Shown here one piece after another: positions 1 to 6,704 of a stretch of DNA of 12,766 bases (positions within the stretch are counted from its first letter, which is position 1; the number at the start of each line of letters is the position of its first letter). The stretch covers positions 1 through 12,766 of the forward strand of contig DATFGL010000097.1 of NCBI GenBank assembly GCA_035249465.1, read 5' to 3'. The notes under the pieces were generated by a model that was given only the letters and a program-made list of their open reading frames with translations, was not told where the DNA came from and searched no databases. A program made the translations under genes and the position numbers. Source of the DNA: 66-474 sp035249465. GTDB lineage: Bacteria > Pseudomonadota > Gammaproteobacteria > Xanthomonadales > Rhodanobacteraceae.

Positions 1-549
1 AGCGCCAATGTGACCTACGTCATGAGGAGCGCGTGGGGCGATCGCGAACACGTGCTCGATGCGGCGCGTGCGGCGCTGCTCAAGGCCGATCCAAGCCGCA
101 TCATCGATCCGAAACGCATGCAGACGTATTCCCAAATCCGCGCGGAGTACTTTCAACGCGACACGACGATGATCGGCCTGCTGTTCGCCTCGGCGCTCGG
201 CCTGCTGTTCGTGACCGCGCTCGGCATCACGGGCCTGGCGAACTTCTGGGTGGGACAGCGCACCCGCAGCATCGGCATCCGCCGCGCGATCGGCGCGACG
301 CGCGCCGACATCCTGCGCTACTTCCAGACCGAGAATTTTATGATCGTCACGCTCGGCGTAGTGCTGGGCGTGCTGCTGGCGGTCGGCCTGAACCTGCTGC
401 TGATGAAGCACTACGAGTTGCCGCGTCTGCCGTTGTGGTATTTGCCCGTCGGTGCGGCGGTGCTGTGGCTGCTGGGACAACTATCCGTGCTGGCGCCCGC
501 GCTGCGTGCATCCAACGTGCCGCCGGTGGTGGCGACGCGGAGCGTGTGA
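1..549 (+). CDS. ABC transporter permease, FtsX/MacB-like, C-terminal part (partial)
   Basis: The reading frame is open from the first base, so the 5' end of the gene lies outside the window; 182 residues are visible. They show the C-terminal half of an FtsX/MacB-type permease. A periplasmic stretch (about residues 1-54) is followed by a membrane helix (about 57-80), then a cytoplasmic loop with VGQRTRSIGIRRAIGATR (84-101), the coupling region that contacts the ATPase in this family. Two more helices follow (about 113-135 and 145-165). The tail ALRASNVPPVVATRSV is the usual FtsX-family ending. MacB-like systems use ATP to drive mechanical work on substrates in the periplasm, such as peptides, lipoproteins or drugs. 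The substrate cannot be read here. The ATPase is probably just upstream. The two-component genes downstream on the same strand suggest regulated expression (inference). Confidence 0.9.
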   Translation, partial: SANVTYVMRSAWGDREHVLDAARAALLKADPSRIIDPKRMQTYSQIRAEYFQRDTTMIGLLFASALGLLFVTALGITGLANFWVGQRTRSIGIRRAIGATRADILRYFQTENFMIVTLGVVLGVLLAVGLNLLLMKHYELPRLPLWYLPVGAAVLWLLGQLSVLAPALRASNVPPVVATRSV

Positions 550-555
550 TTTGCA

Positions 556-704
556 CCCCCTTCCGGAGGAAGGGGCGGAGCGAAGCGAACGCGCGCGCAG
601 CGCGACTGCGAAGCATCGGGGGGTGTGCTTTGAGATTGCAAGAGCCACCCCCCTCAATCCCCCTTCCTGCGGAAGGGGGAAGACACGCTCGCACTTTGCG
701 AGCG
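556..704. repeat. Composite intergenic hairpin cluster
   Basis: This sequence fills the 216-bp gap between the ABC permease and the response regulator. It holds four exact inverted repeats. CCCCTTCC 557-564 pairs with 568-575 (3-nt loop). GGGGGGTG 618-625 pairs with CACCCCCC 646-653. CCCCCTTCC 659-667 pairs with 671-679 (3-nt loop). CGCTCGCA 686-693 pairs with 697-704 (3-nt loop). Two of the hairpins share the CCCCTTCC arm, so the block contains a related unit twice. The G-run at 618-625 could also pair with CACCCCC at 554-560, which gives two mutually exclusive folds. The first hairpin starts 8 nt after the permease stop and could end or protect that transcript, but no T-run follows it. I see no credible ORF. 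Confidence 0.7.
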
Positions 705-765
705 AAGGGAGAGGGAAGAAAGCGTGATAGCCTCGAATCATGAATATCGATTTTCCTGAGCAAAC

Positions 766-2106
766 ATGCGTACCGTATTGATCGTCGACGACCATGGCGC
801 CGTGCGCGATGCCCTGTCGCTGCTGCTGTCGTTGCACGAAATTCGTCCGCTGGCCGCGACATCGCCGGAAGAAGGCATGGCGCTGCTGGAGCGCGAACGC
901 GTGGACGTGGTGATTGCGGACATGAATTTCAGCGCCGACACTACCTCGGGCGAAGAAGGCGTGGCGCTGTTCCATTCGATCCGCGCGCGTCATCCGGATT
1001 TACCGGTGATCCTGCTGACCGGCTGGTCGCATCTTGAGACTGCGGTGCAATTGGTGAAAGCGGGCGCGGCGGACTACATGTCCAAGCCGTGGGACGACGC
1101 CAAGCTGTTGGCGACGGTCGAGAACCTGCTGGAACTTTCCGAGAACGCGCGCGTTGCCGCGACCACGCGCATGACGCGCCGTCGCCGTCGCGAGGAACTG
1201 GAACGCAGCCACGACCTGCGCGGGATCGTTTTCGCCTCCGATGAAATGTTGCGTGTGCTGGAACTGGCCTGCCGCGTGGCACGCGCCGAGGTGCCGGTGC
1301 TGGTCACCGGGCCGAACGGCGCGGGCAAGGAACGCATCGCCGAGATCGTGCACGCGAATTCCGCGGTGCGCGGGAAGCCGTTGCTGACCGTCAACTGCGG
1401 CGCATTGCCGGCCGAATTGATCGAGGCGGAACTGTTCGGCGCCGAGGCCGGAGCGTTCACGGGCGCGATGCGCGCGCGCGAAGGCCGCTTCGAGGCCGCC
1501 GATGGCGGCACCCTGTTTCTCGACGAGATTGGCAACCTGCCGCCCGCCGGACAGATGAAGCTGCTGCGCGTGCTGGAAACGGGCGAGTTCGAACGGCTGG
1601 GTTCCACACGCACGCGCAAGGTGAAGGTGCGCGTGATCAGCGCCACCAACGCCGACCTTTCCGCGATGATCCGCGAGGGCAGGTTTCGCGAGGATCTGTT
1701 TTACCGCCTCAACACCATCGAGATTCCCTTGCCGCCGCTGACCGAGCGTCCGGACGACATCCTGCCACTGGCCGAGCATTTCCTGGACGACGATGCAGTG
1801 CTGTCGGACGAGGCGCGCGACGCCATGCTGGCGTATGCGTGGCCCGGCAACGTGCGCGAACTGAAGAACACCATCGACCGCGCGAAATTGTTGTGCGGAC
1901 GCGACGAGATCACGACGGAGCACCTCGGCTTGCCCGCGGCCGCACCGGCGGCATCGCGCAGCCTGGACGATCCGCCGCGCGAAGCCGTGGAGGATGCCTT
2001 GAAAAGGGCGGGTGGCGTGATCAGCCGTGCCGCGCGCACGCTCGGATTGTCGCGGCAAGCACTCTACAGGCGCATGCAGCGGTACGGTATTCCGACGGAT
2101 GGGTGA
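766..2106 (+). CDS. Sigma-54-dependent response regulator, NtrC family
   Basis: This 446-aa protein has the full NtrC layout. A receiver domain (about 1-120) carries acidic residues D8/D9, phospho-acceptor D52, T85 and K107. A central AAA+ domain (about 153-385) has a Walker A variant GPNGAGKE (182-189), the sigma-54 contact loop GAFTGA (229-234), Walker B TLFLDEI (249-255), an arginine-finger segment FREDLFYRLN (307-316) and WPGNVREL (359-366). A Fis-type helix-turn-helix lies at about 416-442. All parts needed to activate sigma-54 promoters look intact. The start ATG fits the receiver N-terminus MRTVLIVDDH; the ribosome site is weak (TGAG about 5 nt upstream). The likely partner is the kinase starting at 2449, and the likely target is the adjacent ABC transporter; both are inferences. 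The family resembles NtrC/NtrX, but the actual regulon is unknown. Confidence 0.95.
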   Translation: MRTVLIVDDHGAVRDALSLLLSLHEIRPLAATSPEEGMALLERERVDVVIADMNFSADTTSGEEGVALFHSIRARHPDLPVILLTGWSHLETAVQLVKAGAADYMSKPWDDAKLLATVENLLELSENARVAATTRMTRRRRREELERSHDLRGIVFASDEMLRVLELACRVARAEVPVLVTGPNGAGKERIAEIVHANSAVRGKPLLTVNCGALPAELIEAELFGAEAGAFTGAMRAREGRFEAADGGTLFLDEIGNLPPAGQMKLLRVLETGEFERLGSTRTRKVKVRVISATNADLSAMIREGRFREDLFYRLNTIEIPLPPLTERPDDILPLAEHFLDDDAVLSDEARDAMLAYAWPGNVRELKNTIDRAKLLCGRDEITTEHLGLPAAAPAASRSLDDPPREAVEDALKRAGGVISRAARTLGLSRQALYRRMQRYGIPTDG

Positions 2107-2110
2107 CCGT

Positions 2111-2196
2111 AGGTTGGGCTGACCCGGACTTGATCCGGGAAGCCCAACATCGTTCGTCAGCCGGGTTGTTGGGCTTCGCTTTGCTCAGCCCAACCT
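2111..2196. repeat. Nested inverted repeat, GTTGGGCTGA/TCAGCCCAAC family
   Basis: A large imperfect cruciform begins 4 nt after the regulator stop. Outer arms AGGTTGGGCTGA 2111-2122 and TCAGCCCAACCT 2185-2196 are exact reverse complements (12 bp). Inner arms GAAGCCCAACA 2139-2149 and TGTTGGGCTTC 2167-2177 are also exact (11 bp). A small CCCGG/CCGGG hairpin (2123-2127 with 2135-2139) sits inside. The GTTGGGCT word therefore occurs four times in alternating orientation. I recall such 'GTTGGGCTTCGC' words as common dispersed intergenic repeats in several proteobacteria. In RNA it could form a long structured tail after the regulator mRNA. Confidence 0.75.
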
Positions 2197-2209
2197 GCGC
2201 TGCCTTGTC

Positions 2210-2388
2210 GTCATTCCGGAGCGGGCCGCAGGCCCGAATCCGGAATCGGTTTGCCGGTGTCCGCATGTTATGACGGCCTGCACGACGAGCGTCAGGAACG
2301 GTGCGATTCAACCTGCTTGAGTGTTGGCGCGCACGATACACCGATTCCAGGTTCTGCCCGCAAACAGCGCGGGCAGCCCCGGAATGAC
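2210..2388. repeat. Second inverted-repeat block, GTCATTCCGG ... CCGGAATGAC
   Basis: Ends GTCATTCCGG (2210-2219) and CCGGAATGAC (2379-2388) are exact 10-bp inverted copies 159 bp apart, like the termini of a small palindromic element. Each end carries its own hairpin: CGGGCC/GGCCCG (2222-2227 with 2231-2236) and CTGCCCGC/GCGGGCAG (2354-2361 with 2369-2376). The interior shows no convincing gene; an open frame entering the kinase from 2251 exists only because this repeat lacks stops in that phase. The element could be a small non-autonomous repeat (MITE-like) or a pair of dispersed repeats. No transposase is present. Confidence 0.6.
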
Positions 2389-2448
2389 AAACTATTGTTA
2401 GGCTTCCCGAGTCCCGAGTCCCGTCTGGTTTCCGAGTTCGCGAATCCC

Positions 2449-3762
2449 ATGCGCTTTTCATCCCTCGAAGGCAAACTCGCGCTGCTGCTGATCGGCGCCT
2501 CGGTGGCCGGCGCCGCATTGGCGGCGGCGCTGACCGGATGGACGCACAACGCGTGGCTGGGCGGGGTGATCGCGATCGCCGCGTGCATGGTGCCGGTGGC
2601 GTGGCTGGCGCACTCGGCGATGCAGCCGGTGCGCCGCCTGTTGCGCGCGTTGTCGGGCAGTGTCGCGAGTTACCGCGACGGCGATTTCAGCATTTCTCTG
2701 CGCACCCGCCGCCGCGATGAGCTCGGCCAGTTGATCGAGGCACACAACGAACTCGGACACGCCTTGCGTGAGCAACGGCAGAACCTGGTGCAACGCGAAT
2801 TGCTGCTGGACACCGTGGTGCAGCATTCACCCACCGCACTGATCCTCACCGATGCCAGCGATCGCGTCGTGTACGCGAACCTCGCCGCACGGCACTTGTT
2901 CAACGATGGGAAAAATCCGGGCGGCCTGCGCTTCGAGGATCTTCTGGCCGCGTGTCCCGAAGCGATGCGGCAGGCGCTGGCGGCCAGCGAGGACAGCCTG
3001 TTCGGCGTGGAGATGGGCAACGACGAAGAATACTTCCATCTCTCGCGGCGCGACTTCCGCCTGCAGGGCCGGCCGCACCAGTTGTACCTGGTGCAGCGCA
3101 TGACGCGCGAGCTGTCGCGCCAGGAAGTGGCGGTGTGGAAGCGCGTGATCCGGGTGATCAGCCACGAACTCAACAACTCGCTGGCGCCGATTTCCTCGCT
3201 GGCGCACTCTGGCGCGGAGCTGGCGCGCCGCAACGACTTCGAGCGATTGCCGCGGGTATTCGAGGGCATCGGCGACCGCGTGCGGCACCTGCATTCGTTC
3301 ACGGCGGGCTATGCGAGTTTTGCCAAGCTGCCGCAACCGAATCCGGCGCCGGTGCAGTGGGTGGCGTTCCTCGATTCATTGAAGTTGCATTGCGAATTCC
3401 GCCTCGCGGGTGAGGTGCCGCCCGAGCCGGCACAGTTCGATGCGGCGCAGATCGAACAGGTGCTGATCAACCTCGTCAAGAATGCGGTGGAGGCGGGCGG
3501 CGACCCCGGCGAGGTGACGCTGACGATCAAGCACAACGTGCAGAACTGGCGCATCGAAGTGGCCGATCGCGGCCCCGGCATGAGTGATACGGTGCTCGCG
3601 CAGGCGTTGCTGCCGTTCTATTCCACCAAGCGTTCCGGCACCGGTCTGGGCCTGGCGTTGGCGCGCGAAATCGTGGAAGCGCACGGCGGCCGCATCGGGC
3701 TTGCCAATCGCGAGGGCGGCGGCTTGCGGGTGACGGTGTCGCTGCCGGCGGCCAGGATCTGA
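2449..3762 (+). CDS. Membrane sensor histidine kinase, NtrY-like
   Basis: This 437-aa kinase has two N-terminal membrane helices (about 9-30 and 37-55), a HAMP-like linker (about 56-107) and a PAS-like sensor region (about 115-215). The H-box is VISHELNNSL (236-245) with phospho-acceptor H239. The catalytic ATPase domain has N-box NLVKNAVEA (341-349), G1 DRGPGM (373-378), F-box PFYSTK (389-394) and G2 GTGLGLA (397-403). All residues needed for autophosphorylation look present. The periplasmic loop is only a few residues, so the signal is probably sensed in the membrane or by the PAS region. I chose ATG 2449 because the protein begins with the membrane anchor there; a longer frame from 2251 would translate repeat DNA into an unfamiliar 66-aa leader. 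No strong ribosome site is visible. It probably phosphorylates the regulator encoded upstream. Confidence 0.93.
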   Translation: MRFSSLEGKLALLLIGASVAGAALAAALTGWTHNAWLGGVIAIAACMVPVAWLAHSAMQPVRRLLRALSGSVASYRDGDFSISLRTRRRDELGQLIEAHNELGHALREQRQNLVQRELLLDTVVQHSPTALILTDASDRVVYANLAARHLFNDGKNPGGLRFEDLLAACPEAMRQALAASEDSLFGVEMGNDEEYFHLSRRDFRLQGRPHQLYLVQRMTRELSRQEVAVWKRVIRVISHELNNSLAPISSLAHSGAELARRNDFERLPRVFEGIGDRVRHLHSFTAGYASFAKLPQPNPAPVQWVAFLDSLKLHCEFRLAGEVPPEPAQFDAAQIEQVLINLVKNAVEAGGDPGEVTLTIKHNVQNWRIEVADRGPGMSDTVLAQALLPFYSTKRSGTGLGLALAREIVEAHGGRIGLANREGGGLRVTVSLPAARI

Positions 3763-3790
3763 GCACGGGCAAATCGTCGCAGCCGCTGGC

Positions 3791-3796
3791 TATACT
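3791..3796 (+). promoter_or_regulatory. Candidate -10 box for qmcA (TATACT)
   Basis: GGCTATACTGCG lies 29 nt after the kinase stop and 28 nt before the qmcA start. TATACT matches the sigma-70 -10 box at 5 of 6 positions. A clear -35 box is not visible at 16-18 nt spacing. The same GC-flanked -10 type appears before pssA, proS and the DUF4124 gene. Confidence 0.45.
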
Positions 3797-3824
3797 GCGT
3801 CAATCCACACAAGGGGGCGCGCCC

Positions 3825-4751
3825 ATGGGAATCGTGCTTGCAGTCGTCATCGTGGTGGTGGCGATCATCGTGCTGGCGAAGTGGGTGCGGATCGTGCCGC
3901 AGGGTTACGAGTGGACGGTCGAGCGTTTCGGCAAGTACACACGCACGCTTCCGCCGGGGCTGCATTTCCTGATGCCCTTCATCTACGCGGTCGGCCGCAA
4001 GATGAACATGATGGAGCAGGTGCTGGCAGTGCCCTCGCAGGACGTGATTACCAGGGACAATGCGGTGGTGCGCGTCGACGGCGTGGTGTTCTACCAGGTG
4101 CTGGAAGCATCGAGGGCTGCGTACGAAGTCGCCAACCTGGAGCAGGCTTCGCTGGCGCTGGTGATGACCAACATCCGCACGGTGCTGGGTTCGATGGACC
4201 TGGACGAAAGTCTGTCCAAGCGCGACGAGATCAACGCGCGCCTGCTGAAAGTCGTGGACGAAGCGACGCATCCGTGGGGCGTCAAGGTCAACCGCATCGA
4301 GATCAAGGACATCGCGCCGCCCAAGGATCTGGTGGATGCGATGGCGCGCCAGATGAAGGCCGAGCGCGAGAAGCGCGCGAACATCCTGGAGGCGGAGGGC
4401 TTCAAGCAGGCGGCGATCCTGAAAGCCGACGGCGAGAAGCAATCCACCATCCTGGCCGCCGAGGGCCAGAAAGAGGCCGCGTTCCGCGAAGCCGAGGCGC
4501 GCGAACGGCTGGCTGCGGCGGAAGCCAAGGCCACGCAACTGGTGTCCGATGCAATTTCGTCCGGCAACTTGAATGCCATCAATTATTTCGTTGCGACCAA
4601 GTACGTCGAGGCGCTGAAGGCGATGGCCGATTCACCCAACCAGAAGATGCTGATGCTGCCGTTCGAGGCCTCGGGCATCCTGTCGTCGATGGCCGGCATC
4701 GCCGAGATCGGCAAGGAAGTGCTGGCGAAGAATTCGGCGACAGCGCGCTGA
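3825..4751 (+). CDS. qmcA: SPFH/stomatin-like protein QmcA
   Basis: This 308-aa protein matches the usual size of QmcA (about 305 aa in E. coli). An N-terminal membrane anchor (about 2-18) precedes the SPFH/band-7 domain (about 20-185), with family hallmarks VERFGKYTRTLPPGLHFLMP (32-51) and the segment around NIRTVLGSMDLDE (116-128). A long charged coiled coil rich in E/A/K repeats follows (about 175-245). A C-terminal region with LPFEASGILSSMAG (278-291) ends the protein. Such proteins form large membrane-bound rings or cages linked to membrane microdomains and, with FtsH-type partners, to protein quality control. The start is well supported: AAGGGGG at 3811-3817 sits 7 nt upstream of ATG. 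The NfeD gene follows, as is standard for this family. Confidence 0.95.
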   Translation: MGIVLAVVIVVVAIIVLAKWVRIVPQGYEWTVERFGKYTRTLPPGLHFLMPFIYAVGRKMNMMEQVLAVPSQDVITRDNAVVRVDGVVFYQVLEASRAAYEVANLEQASLALVMTNIRTVLGSMDLDESLSKRDEINARLLKVVDEATHPWGVKVNRIEIKDIAPPKDLVDAMARQMKAEREKRANILEAEGFKQAAILKADGEKQSTILAAEGQKEAAFREAEARERLAAAEAKATQLVSDAISSGNLNAINYFVATKYVEALKAMADSPNQKMLMLPFEASGILSSMAGIAEIGKEVLAKNSATAR

Positions 4752-4763
4752 CAGCGCTGACAT

Positions 4764-4784
4764 GCCCCCTTGAGTCAAGGGGGC
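4764..4784 (+). terminator. Hairpin after qmcA (possible attenuator or mRNA stabiliser)
   Basis: GCCCCCTT (4764-4771) pairs exactly with AAGGGGGC (4777-4784) around the 5-nt loop GAGTC, starting 12 nt after the qmcA stop. No T-run follows, so it is not a standard intrinsic terminator. Confidence 0.55.
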
Positions 4785-4813
4785 GCCGGACCGTTGCGTC
4801 GCAATGGTCCGGC
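4785..4813 (+). repeat. Long hairpin between qmcA and nfeD
   Basis: GCCGGACCGTTGC (4785-4797) pairs with GCAATGGTCCGGC (4801-4813) across a 3-nt loop GTC. This gives a 13-bp stem with a single G-U wobble. It directly abuts the preceding hairpin with no spacer. No T-run follows, so it may set the relative amounts of QmcA and NfeD mRNA or belong to a dispersed repeat. Confidence 0.6.
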
Positions 4814-4893
4814 GGGGGTTGTGGAAGGACGGGAGTCGTGGCGTACTTCATTGCAGCCCATGGAATCGAACATCCACGCGCGGAGTTGTCACG

Positions 4894-5346
4894 ATGTGGG
4901 GCGTACCGTTGCATTACTGGTGGTGGGTGCTTGCGCTGCTGTTGATCGCGGGTGAAGTGCTGGCGCCGGGATTCTTCCTGTTGTGGATCGGCATCGCCGC
5001 GGCGGTGATGGGTATCGTCACGTGGGTGTTGCCGGGGCTCGGCGTGATCGCGCAGGCGGTGTTGTTCGTGATCCTCGCGTTCGCGTCGTGCGCGTTCTAC
5101 TGGCGATTCATCCGTACGCGCCTGGCGCGCAACGACGATCCGGTAGCGGCCACGCTCAGCCGGCGCGGCGAACAGATGATCGGCCAGCGCTATGTGCTGG
5201 CCGAGGCGATCGTCAACGGTCGCGGCAAAGCGCGAGTGGGCGACGGGCAATGGCTGGTCGCGGGACCGGACCTGCCGGCCGGCGCGGAAGTCGAAGTGGT
5301 CGGTGTCGATGGCGCATTGCTGAAGGTGCGCGCGGCGGCGTCATGA
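4894..5346 (+). CDS. NfeD family membrane protein
   Basis: This 150-aa protein is the partner usually encoded next to SPFH/stomatin proteins. Membrane helices lie at about 8-24, 27-46 and 50-70, with the family-like segment GEVLAPGFFLLWIGIAAA (20-37). The C-terminal part (about 88-147) is a small beta-rich OB-fold domain, the NfeD soluble domain, beginning SRRGEQMIGQ. It is the short (NfeD1b-like) form without a protease domain. I chose ATG 4894 over an upstream frame from 4804 because it places the membrane helix at the N-terminus and has GGAG at 4882-4885, 8 nt upstream. The upstream alternative reads through the hairpin region. It probably acts with QmcA in membrane domain organisation or protein quality control. 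Confidence 0.93.
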   Translation: MWGVPLHYWWWVLALLLIAGEVLAPGFFLLWIGIAAAVMGIVTWVLPGLGVIAQAVLFVILAFASCAFYWRFIRTRLARNDDPVAATLSRRGEQMIGQRYVLAEAIVNGRGKARVGDGQWLVAGPDLPAGAEVEVVGVDGALLKVRAAAS

Positions 5347-5371
5347 TGCCTCCTCCGGCGAGAACTGTCGC

Positions 5372-6622
5372 GTGACGGCCTCGCTGGCCGAAGGTCGGCG
5401 CGACGAGCAAACGCGTGCGCGCGTCGCGTTCGTGATCGAGCTGGCGCGGCGGCTGCATCAATACGGGGCGGCCGCGCCGCGCCTGGAGCAGGCGATCGGC
5501 AACGTGGCGCAGCAACTCGGCCTTGCCTGTGACGTGCTGTCCACGCCGACATCGATCGTGTTGTCGTTCAGTGCGCCGGGTGGTGACGGTCTGGCCGATA
5601 TCACTCAGGTCGTGCGGATCGCGCCGGGCGACGTCAACCTCGCACGCCTGTGCCGCGCCGACGAAATCGCCGACAGGGTCGCCGATGGCAGTCTCGATCC
5701 GCGCCGCGGCATGGCGCAGCTGCGTGCGCTCGGCAGGCCGCTCTCGCGCGCCGCGCTGTGGGCGACGATCGTGAGCTACGGGTTGTCGGCGGCGAGCGTC
5801 GCGGTATTGTTCCGCACGTCCGGCCCGGACGCGCTGGTGGCCGGCGTGATCGGAGTGCTGATCGGTGGCATCGTGGTGGCGGGTTATGGGCGCCCGCGGC
5901 TGTCGGCGGCGGGCGATGCGATCGCGGCGCTGGTGGCGACCTTCATCGCGACGATGGTCAGCGCATGGTTGCTGCCCCTGGCCCTGAAGCTGGTGGTGCT
6001 GTCGGCGCTGATCGTGCTGGTGCCGGGCATGTCGCTGACCAACGCGGTGCGCGAGTTGACCAGCCAGCATCTGGCTTCCGGCGTCGCGCGCTTCGCTGGC
6101 GCGGCGGCGACGATCCTGAAACTGACTTTCGGCACGATCGCGGCGGCGCAGATTTGTGCGGTCGCGCACATCGTCCCCGCTTCCCATTCGCTGCCACCGT
6201 TGCCGCCATGGATGCAGTGGCCCGCGCTGCTGGTGGCCGCCGTGGCTTTCGCGATGCTGTTCCAGACCGCGCTGCGCGATTATCCGCTGGTGCTGGTCGC
6301 GGTGATCGTCGGCTATCTGGTGACGTACTGGAGCGGCAATGCGCTGGGCACGCCGTTTGGTGTATTCATCGGCGGACTGGTGCTTAGTTCCGGGAGCAAT
6401 CTCTACGCACGGATCATGCACCGGCCCGGTGCGCTCGTGCGCGAACCCGGTGTGCTGCTGCTGGTGCCGGGCAGTGTGGGTTTCCGAAGTGTCTCGGATT
6501 TGTTGAACAACCAGATTGCCAGCGGGAGCCATGTCGCCGTCCTGCTGGTGACCATGCTGATTTCGCTGGTCGCGGGGCTTTTGTTCGGGGATTTATTGGT
6601 GGCGCCGCGCCGAAGCCTGTAG
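5372..6622 (+). CDS. Threonine/serine exporter family protein (ThrE-type fusion)
   Basis: This 416-aa inner-membrane protein combines two halves that E. coli encodes separately as YjjP and YjjB. The N-terminal half (about 15-265, DUF1212/ThrE) has a soluble part, including RVAFVIELARRLHQYGAAAP (17-36), then helices at about 128-147, 152-171 and 181-217, with LVPGMSLTNAVREL (216-229). The C-terminal half (about 283-410, ThrE_2) has helices at about 283-299, 303-320, 324-342 and 387-407, with EPGVLLLVPGSVGFRS (358-373). Members export threonine/serine, or in the YjjPB case succinate, so the substrate is uncertain. The start is GTG; I see no in-frame ATG close upstream. It begins 25 nt after nfeD on the same strand, so co-transcription is possible. 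Confidence 0.9.
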   Translation: MTASLAEGRRDEQTRARVAFVIELARRLHQYGAAAPRLEQAIGNVAQQLGLACDVLSTPTSIVLSFSAPGGDGLADITQVVRIAPGDVNLARLCRADEIADRVADGSLDPRRGMAQLRALGRPLSRAALWATIVSYGLSAASVAVLFRTSGPDALVAGVIGVLIGGIVVAGYGRPRLSAAGDAIAALVATFIATMVSAWLLPLALKLVVLSALIVLVPGMSLTNAVRELTSQHLASGVARFAGAAATILKLTFGTIAAAQICAVAHIVPASHSLPPLPPWMQWPALLVAAVAFAMLFQTALRDYPLVLVAVIVGYLVTYWSGNALGTPFGVFIGGLVLSSGSNLYARIMHRPGALVREPGVLLLVPGSVGFRSVSDLLNNQIASGSHVAVLLVTMLISLVAGLLFGDLLVAPRRSL

Positions 6623-6643
6623 GGCGCATGTCTTCCGCATCCT

Positions 6644-6695
6644 AAAAGGGGACGGAGGGAATTAAGTCGCGACTTAATTCCCTCCGTCCCCTTTT
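6644..6695. terminator. 52-bp perfect palindrome, likely bidirectional terminator/dispersed repeat
   Basis: Bases 6644-6669 and 6670-6695 are exact reverse complements: 26 bp per arm and no spacer, centred on TCGCGA. The arm contains GGGGACGGAGGGAATTAA. The palindrome starts 21 nt after the exporter stop and ends 9 nt before the stop of the convergent H-NS gene. Read as RNA from either side, it gives a very stable stem ending in four to five U, as in an intrinsic terminator, so it can serve both genes. I recall this AAAAGGGGACGGAGGG word as a widespread repeat, often seen near REP-associated (TnpA-REP) transposases, but no transposase is present here. Confidence 0.85.
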
Positions 6696-6704
6696 TAGAA
6701 CAAC

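Noticed and set aside
556..704. CRISPR-like array
   Set aside because: The repeats are inverted and unequal in spacing, with no regular spacers and no cas genes.
33..743. 236-aa + strand frame over the permease end and hairpin cluster
   Set aside because: It overlaps the permease in another frame, is Arg-rich and runs through repeat DNA.
1000..2058. 352-aa open frame opposite the response regulator
   Set aside because: It is a Gln/Arg/His-rich antisense frame with no recognisable motif, produced by the high GC of a well-supported sigma-54 activator on the other strand.
2251..2448. 66-residue N-terminal extension of the histidine kinase from a TTG start
   Set aside because: It translates the inverted-repeat block, starts at a weak codon, and would bury the membrane anchor; ATG 2449 gives the normal kinase N-terminus.
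4804..4893. N-terminal extension of NfeD
   Set aside because: It begins inside the hairpin 4785-4813, and the family protein normally starts at the first membrane helix; ATG 4894 has a ribosome site.
5213..6532. 439-aa open frame opposite the exporter
   Set aside because: Its composition is Arg/His/Gln-rich without membrane or domain features, while the + strand frame has clear ThrE motifs and helices.
6623..6704. Insertion sequence remnant
   Set aside because: There is a palindrome but no transposase, target duplication or element ends; it is kept only as a repeat/terminator.
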